Origin: Spirochaetaceae bacterium
GTDB taxonomy: Bacteria; Spirochaetota; Spirochaetia; Treponematales; Breznakiellaceae
Direction of reading: 5' to 3'
DNA: 6,401 nt
Assembly: GCA_031290405.1 (NCBI GenBank)
Contig: JAITNO010000001.1
Span: 1-6,401 of the forward strand
Shown: one piece after another, positions 4,287 through 6,401 of the stretch
Layout: each line of letters starts with the position of its first letter
Numbering within the stretch: position 1 is the stretch's first letter
Translations under genes and position numbers: made by a program
Notes under the pieces: generated by a model
The model's input: the letters and a program-made list of their open reading frames with translations, nothing else
Told to the model about the DNA's origin: nothing
Databases searched by the model: none

Positions 4287-6401
4287 GAACGGCCGCTCCG
4301 AGAGATACTTGTACTCTTTCCACTTGCGCTCGGCGTGGGCCTTCGCTTTGGCAAGCAGGGCGTCGGCGCGGTCGGGGGAGGCGGCCTTCAGGCTCTTGAA
4401 GCGGACTTCCTTGTACATGAAATCCTCCAGCGCGGTGGACGGCTCCTTCGAGTCGAGCTGGAAGGGGTTCTTTCCTTCAAGCTTGAGGCGCGGGTCGTAG
4501 CGGTAGAGGGGCCAGAGGCCGCTGGTAACGGCCGCCTTCTGCTGGTCGAGCCCGTGCGTCATGTCGATGCCGTGGTTGATGCAGTGCGAGTAGGCGATGA
4601 TGATCGAGGCGCCGTCGTAACTTTCCGCCTCGCGGAAGGCCTTGATCGCCTGGGCCTTGTCGGCGCCCATGTTTACCATGGCGACGTAGACGTAGCCGTA
4701 GCTCATCGCCATCGCGCCGAGGTCCTTCTTCGTGCGCTCCTTGCCGGCGGCGGCAAACTTCGCGATTGCCCCGACGGGGGTCGCCTTGCTCATCTGGCCG
4801 CCGGTGTTCGAGTAGACCTCGGTGTCCATCACGAGGATGTTCACGTTAAGCCCCGAAGCGAGCACGTGGTCGAGGCCGCCGTAGCCGATGTCGTAGGCCC
4901 AGCCGTCGCCGCCGAGCACCCAGACGGAGCGCTTGATGAAGTGGTCGGCCAGGGAGAAAAGCTGCTTGGCCAGGGGCCTGCCGTCAGTCGTGAGGGCGGC
5001 CTTGAGGGCGGCGACGTTTGTGCGCTGCGCTTCGACGCCCGCATCGTCAGTCTGAGGCTCGGAGAGTATCTTGTCGACCAGGGCCGCCGCCAACCCTTCA
5101 GCCTTTGCCTGTTTTGCCACCTCGAGCGCCTGTTCGGCGAGCTTGTCGGAGGAGAGCCTCATGCCGAGGCCGAATTCCGCGGCGTCCTCGAAGAGGGAGT
5201 TTGACCATGCCGGCCCCCGTCCGTCGGAGCGTTTTGCGTAGGGCGTCGTCGGGAGGTTGCCGCCGTAGATCGAAGAACAGCCGGTGGCGTTGGCGATGAT
5301 CGCGCGGTCGCCGAACAGCTGGCTTAAAATCTTGACGTAAGGCGTCTCGCCGCAGCCGCCGCAGGCGCCGGAGAACTCGAAGAGCGGGCGCTTGTAGGCA
5401 AGCCCCTTCACGCTGTCAAGCTTATAATCTTCAGCCGGAGTCTCAGGGAGGGCGAGGAAAAAATTCCACGCCTCAGCCTGCTCGTCGTGGTAGCGCTGGT
5501 CGTCGGAATAGTTCTTCCATTTGAGGGCCTTCTCCTTCGCGGGGCAGGTCTCGATGCAGACGCCGCACTCCATGCAGTCTTCCGCCGAGATGGAAAGGGC
5601 GAACTTCTTGCCCGCCGGCCCCTTGGGTTTGAAGTCGGCGCTCTTGAAGCCGGCGGGAGCCTTCGCCGCCACATCGTCCGTTACCTGCTTCATTCGTATG
5701 CAGGCGTGGGAACAGACGAAGGCGCACTGCCCGCACTGGATGCAGTTTGCCGGCAGCCACTCCGGCACCCGCTCGGCAACGGCGCGCTTCTCATACTGAG
5801 AGGTCGCCGTCGGGAATTCGCCGTCGGCGGGGAGCTTGGAAACAGGCAACTTGTCCCCCTCCTGCACGGACATCGCGCCGAGGGCCTCCTGAATCCACGG
5901 ATCCTTCGCCGTGGCAAAAGGCTTCTTCCTGTGGAGGCTGCCCGACGGGGCCGCCGGATACTTCACTTCCTCGACGGCGGAGAGCGATTCGTCCACCGTC
6001 GCATAGTTTTTCTGCACCACGTCGGCGCCCTTCTTGCCGTAGGACTTTTCGATGAACTTCTTCATATACTTGACCGCCGTGCCCTCGTCGAGGACGCCGG
6101 AAATCTTAAAGTAGGCCGCCTGCATCACCGTGTTGATGCGGTTGCCCATGCCCGTCTTGCGGGCAAGCTCCGCCGCGTTAATCACGTAGAACTTGAGCTT
6201 CTTGTCGATGATCTGCTTCTGCGCCTCCACGGGGATCTTGTTCCAGACCTCCGCCGCGCCGAACGGACTGTTCAGCAGGAAGACGCCGCCCTGCTTCACG
6301 TTGGCAAGCATATCGAGCGTCTCCATGTAGCTGAACTTATGGCAGGCGATGAAATCAGCCTTCGTGATAAGGTAGGGACGCTTGATCGCCTTCTTCCCAA
6401 A
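4284..6401 (-). CDS. nifJ: Pyruvate:ferredoxin (flavodoxin) oxidoreductase, C-terminal part (5' end outside window)
   Basis: The open frame runs to the right window edge, giving 705 residues with no start; NifJ proteins are about 1170-1200 residues, so roughly 470-500 N-terminal residues are missing. The enzyme oxidises pyruvate and CoA to acetyl-CoA and CO2, passing electrons to ferredoxin or flavodoxin in anaerobes. Counting from the edge, the gamma-domain end comes first (RPYLITKADFIACHKFSY, then FLLNSPFGAAEVW and GMGNRINTVMQ), then the EKR motif (204-206). A two-[4Fe-4S] ferredoxin domain uses Cys220/223/226/230 and Cys276/279/282/286. The TPP-binding domain carries GGDG...YGG (498-508) and SNTGGQ (531-536). 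Proximal-cluster cysteines are Cys347, 350, 375 and 607. All cluster ligands are present. The first ferredoxin motif reads CAFVCSHAC, with Ser where Pro is usual and an extra Cys. Lysine is written mostly AAG, unlike the PEGA gene, which may reflect high expression. It is the upstream gene of the row with ilvH. Confidence 0.96.
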   Translation of the reverse strand, partial: FGKKAIKRPYLITKADFIACHKFSYMETLDMLANVKQGGVFLLNSPFGAAEVWNKIPVEAQKQIIDKKLKFYVINAAELARKTGMGNRINTVMQAAYFKISGVLDEGTAVKYMKKFIEKSYGKKGADVVQKNYATVDESLSAVEEVKYPAAPSGSLHRKKPFATAKDPWIQEALGAMSVQEGDKLPVSKLPADGEFPTATSQYEKRAVAERVPEWLPANCIQCGQCAFVCSHACIRMKQVTDDVAAKAPAGFKSADFKPKGPAGKKFALSISAEDCMECGVCIETCPAKEKALKWKNYSDDQRYHDEQAEAWNFFLALPETPAEDYKLDSVKGLAYKRPLFEFSGACGGCGETPYVKILSQLFGDRAIIANATGCSSIYGGNLPTTPYAKRSDGRGPAWSNSLFEDAAEFGLGMRLSSDKLAEQALEVAKQAKAEGLAAALVDKILSEPQTDDAGVEAQRTNVAALKAALTTDGRPLAKQLFSLADHFIKRSVWVLGGDGWAYDIGYGGLDHVLASGLNVNILVMDTEVYSNTGGQMSKATPVGAIAKFAAAGKERTKKDLGAMAMSYGYVYVAMVNMGADKAQAIKAFREAESYDGASIIIAYSHCINHGIDMTHGLDQQKAAVTSGLWPLYRYDPRLKLEGKNPFQLDSKEPSTALEDFMYKEVRFKSLKAASPDRADALLAKAKAHAERKWKEYKYLSERPF

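Noticed and set aside
3159..5204. Plus-strand open frame of 681 codons opposite the PEGA gene, ilvH and nifJ
   Set aside because: It crosses three real genes on the other strand, shows no motif, and is rich in Gly, Val, Asp and Glu as expected for an antisense shadow in GC-rich DNA.
6324..6326. ATG at 6326 as the start of nifJ
   Set aside because: The frame stays open for 25 further codons to the window edge, and these encode conserved NifJ sequence (RPYLITKADFIACHKFSY). The Met is internal and the gene is cut by the window, not truncated.

Overview
The window is GC-rich and densely coding. Every supported gene lies on the minus strand, so transcription runs from high to low coordinates. In that order it holds the 3' part of a pyruvate:ferredoxin/flavodoxin oxidoreductase gene (nifJ, cut by the right window edge), an acetolactate synthase small-subunit gene (ilvH), a secreted PEGA-domain protein with a probable outer-membrane beta-barrel tail, a 240-bp intergenic stretch with repeats, and a complete recQ helicase gene.

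The single-chain PFOR points to anaerobic pyruvate metabolism. The PEGA protein, with its signal peptide and barrel-like C-terminus, points to a bacterium with an outer membrane. The combination recalls GC-rich anaerobic spirochaetes (Treponema-like) or Synergistota. This is inferred from protein style only; no rRNA or other phylogenetic marker is present.

nifJ, ilvH and the PEGA gene are packed with no spacing. At each junction the TAG stop is followed directly by ATG, giving the same 9-mer TAGATGAAG twice, so they very probably form one translationally coupled operon. nifJ and ilvH meet at pyruvate: PFOR interconverts it with acetyl-CoA, and IlvH regulates the enzyme that condenses it to acetolactate for branched-chain amino acids. 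The catalytic subunit gene ilvB is not in the window. The PEGA gene has no evident metabolic link to the other two.

The region from 1881 to 2120 holds an imperfect 85-bp-period tandem repeat and GC-rich hairpins behind the PEGA gene. A perfect 16-bp palindrome and a second hairpin follow recQ at the left edge. No tRNA, rRNA, CRISPR array, insertion sequence or phage gene was seen. I found no convincing undescribed system. The items most worth a second look are the PEGA/barrel protein, the intergenic repeat, the abutting gene junctions and the ilvB-less ilvH.
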